A DNA stretch of 64,000 nucleotides. Source: Candidatus Dormiibacterota bacterium (GTDB taxonomy: Bacteria > Chloroflexota > Dormibacteria > Aeolococcales > Aeolococcaceae). The notes below the pieces were generated by a model, which saw nothing but the letters and a program-made list of their open reading frames with translations, was not told the DNA's origin and did no database searches. The position numbers and the translations under genes were made by a program. Location of the stretch: contig PLZA01000046.1 in NCBI GenBank assembly GCA_003153505.1, positions 157 through 64,156 of the forward strand, in the 5' to 3' direction. Below are positions 62,786-64,000 of this stretch, one piece after another; position 1 is the first letter of the stretch, and each line of letters opens with the position of its first letter.

Positions 62786-63049
62786 AACACCCTCAGCAAC
62801 AATCGGCCAGCGCCACCGAATCGTCACAGAGCAGGCCGTGTGGCAAATCGCCCCGGGCAGCCACTCGTCAACCCCGGCCAGGGCAATGCATCACAGAGCG
62901 GGAGCTGCAATCGCTGCTTGATCGTGACCGGAACGTCCTAGTCCGCGGCTGCGCGCAACGCCACGCTGATGTCTGGACACCGGCGCGAGCCATGTCAGAA
63001 ATCCAGTGGGGTGAGATGCAGTTTCGACGCCGCCCGCGTCAGGACAGGG

Positions 63050-63286
63050 ATGAGGCCGTTTGGCGGCGTCGCCCCGCTCTCAGTCCACACCCTTCGCGCC
63101 GGCATCATCATCGGACCGATCGGGGCCTCGTTCCTGATCGCGACGTGGCTCAGCAATCTGCTCCCTCGGGCGAGCAGCCCGCTAACCGCCGTTCTCTGGA
63201 TCGCGATCGTGGGCGGCAGTTCGCTGCTCACGCTCGTGGTGCTGGAGCGCGCGGCACGGCGCCTGCTTCCCCTCGCACATGCGTGA
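63050..63286 (+). CDS. Small two-helix membrane protein
   Basis: The ATG at 63050 gives 78 residues with two hydrophobic helices (GIIIGPIGASFLIATWL and AVLWIAIVGGSSLLTLVVL) and a basic C-terminal tail. The open frame extends to 62969 but the upstream part lacks hydrophobicity. Its TGA overlaps the GTG of the cysteine-repeat gene, so the two are probably made together. No family recognised. Confidence 0.5.
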   Translation: MRPFGGVAPLSVHTLRAGIIIGPIGASFLIATWLSNLLPRASSPLTAVLWIAIVGGSSLLTLVVLERAARRLLPLAHA

Positions 63287-63606
63287 ACACGTCGCCTTCC
63301 TGGCTTAGTCACTGCTCGAACCCCAGCCTGCCTCACTGCACAACGTACTGCCAGGGCGACAACAACCCTCAGTGCCTCGACTTCTGCTACGGAGCGAACA
63401 ACCCACAGTGCGTCCACGATTGCGCCGGTCCGCACAATGTGAAGTGCCAGTTCAACTGCAGCTCCACGAGCGCCTTGGTCGCCGCACTCGCGCTTTGGGG
63501 GGCGCCGCCAATACCGCTCGCAGGCTCGGGAGCCTCGAACATGGCGTGGCTGCAGGACCCGGCCCGGCCTGCGGAAGCGCGTCCAGGCGCTGCCGCGCTC
63601 CCCTAG
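63283..63606 (+). CDS. Cysteine-repeat protein, alternating CX7CX3 pattern
   Basis: The product has 107 residues from a GTG that overlaps the preceding stop (GTGA). Between residues 11 and 63 nine cysteines follow the strict order C-X7-C-X3-C-X7-C-X3-C-X7-C-X3-C-X7-C-X3-C, a 12-residue period; two units carry NNPQC. The tail has a short hydrophobic stretch (SALVAALALWGAPPIPLAG) and a Pro/Ala-rich end. There is no signal peptide. It could bind metal, form a ladder of disulfides, or be a modified peptide precursor. No family recognised. Confidence 0.6.
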   Translation: MNTSPSWLSHCSNPSLPHCTTYCQGDNNPQCLDFCYGANNPQCVHDCAGPHNVKCQFNCSSTSALVAALALWGAPPIPLAGSGASNMAWLQDPARPAEARPGAAALP

Positions 63607-63673
63607 CACCGGTACGCCTGCCCCGATCCATTCGCCGACCCATCAGCCGTCCCCCACGGCAGACTAACCGGCG

Positions 63674-64000
63674 GTGGACATCCTCGACGTCATCATCATC
63701 GTCTTCCTCATCACGTTCGCGGCCTCGGGCCTGCGCCGTGGATTGACCGGGGTGGCGCTGTCGCTCGCCGGGCTCCTGGTCGGCCTGTTCCTCGGGGCGG
63801 TGATCGCCCCGCCGATCGCCAGGGCGGTCACCCAGGACCGGACGACCCAGCCACTGGTGGCCATCGGCATCTTCGTCGGTGTCGCGCTCCTCGTCGAGGG
63901 CGTCGGCGCCGCGATCGGCTACCGCATCCGGCAACGGACGCAACACACAGTGCTCCTGGGCAAGGCCGACTCGGGTGTGGGCGCGGTGCTCGGTCTCCTG
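63674..64000 (+). CDS. CvpA/MarP-type membrane protein, cut by the window end
   Basis: From GTG 63674 the frame runs 109 codons to the edge. DILDVIIIVFLITFAASGLRRGLTGVALSLAGLLVGLFLGAVIAPPIA is a CvpA-type opening with two helices, followed by a third (PLVAIGIFVGVALLVEGVGAAIGYRI). In Gram-positive-type bacteria this is usually the N-terminus of MarP-like membrane serine proteases; the protease part would lie beyond the window. Confidence 0.75.
   Translation, partial: MDILDVIIIVFLITFAASGLRRGLTGVALSLAGLLVGLFLGAVIAPPIARAVTQDRTTQPLVAIGIFVGVALLVEGVGAAIGYRIRQRTQHTVLLGKADSGVGAVLGLL

Noticed and set aside
1-64000. CRISPR array
   Set aside because: No regularly spaced short repeats with unique spacers were found; the only tandem repeat is two 20-bp units at 25327.

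Overview
The window is high-GC DNA from a free-living, probably Gram-positive-type (monoderm) bacterium. The signs are GTG and TTG start codons, a sortase with LPXTG-type substrates, DUF11 and IPT/TIG surface proteins, a fused Wzz/BY-kinase and a MarP-like CvpA gene. An actinobacterium or a Dormibacterota/Chloroflexota relative fits. The sequence alone does not settle the phylum, and no ribosomal marker is present.

Layout. 0-6 kb is an eroded accessory strip: a P63C fragment, a histone-H1-like small gene, IS630 and serine-recombinase debris, two paralogous HTH/zinc-finger genes, a GT-C-like membrane protein and a membrane-anchored LuxR regulator. 6-12 kb holds a large DUF11 wall protein, a hicAB toxin-antitoxin pair and broken pieces of a second surface protein. 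12-20 kb carries three large polytopic membrane proteins of GT-C type, the first visibly poorer in GC. 20-25 kb has a frameshifted hexapeptide acetyltransferase, one copy of a ~550-bp dispersed repeat (the other is at 14.6 kb) and a 967-residue CAP/TIG/beta-repeat surface protein.

25-58 kb is a cell-surface polysaccharide locus. It contains two intact DUF4012 genes and one dead copy, a Wzz/BY-kinase, a sortase with an LPPTG substrate, two CapD/WbpM-type 4,6-dehydratases, a dual-specificity phosphatase, UDP-glucose dehydrogenase beside a wrecked UDP-glucuronate decarboxylase, Wzx, Wzy and four glycosyltransferases. Two sugar modules stand out. One is gmd, a GDP-fucose-synthase/ColC-like gene and a DegT-family enzyme with His in place of the PLP lysine, which is the pattern of GDP-colitose synthesis. 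The other is PglF/PglC/PglE/PglD-like genes, the pattern of di-N-acetyl-bacillosamine synthesis and priming. The PglF-like protein carries an N-terminal phosphoglycosyltransferase domain whose catalytic Asp-Glu is replaced.

58-64 kb is the right edge: a ribbon-helix-helix coiled-coil protein, a small HTH protein and a tyrosine integrase next to the 3' end of tRNA-Pro(TGG), so the accessory DNA to the left may be an island in that tRNA gene. Beyond the tRNA the DNA looks like ordinary chromosome: small membrane proteins, a striking protein with nine cysteines spaced alternately X7 and X3, and the start of a CvpA/MarP-type gene.

Working model (inference): nucleotide sugars made here are primed on undecaprenyl phosphate by the PglC-like transferase, extended by the GT2/GT4 enzymes, flipped by Wzx and polymerised by Wzy under BY-kinase control. 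DUF4012 and sortase-anchored proteins may act at the cell surface. Many genes are decayed, so the locus looks like a recombination-prone, still changing surface-antigen region.
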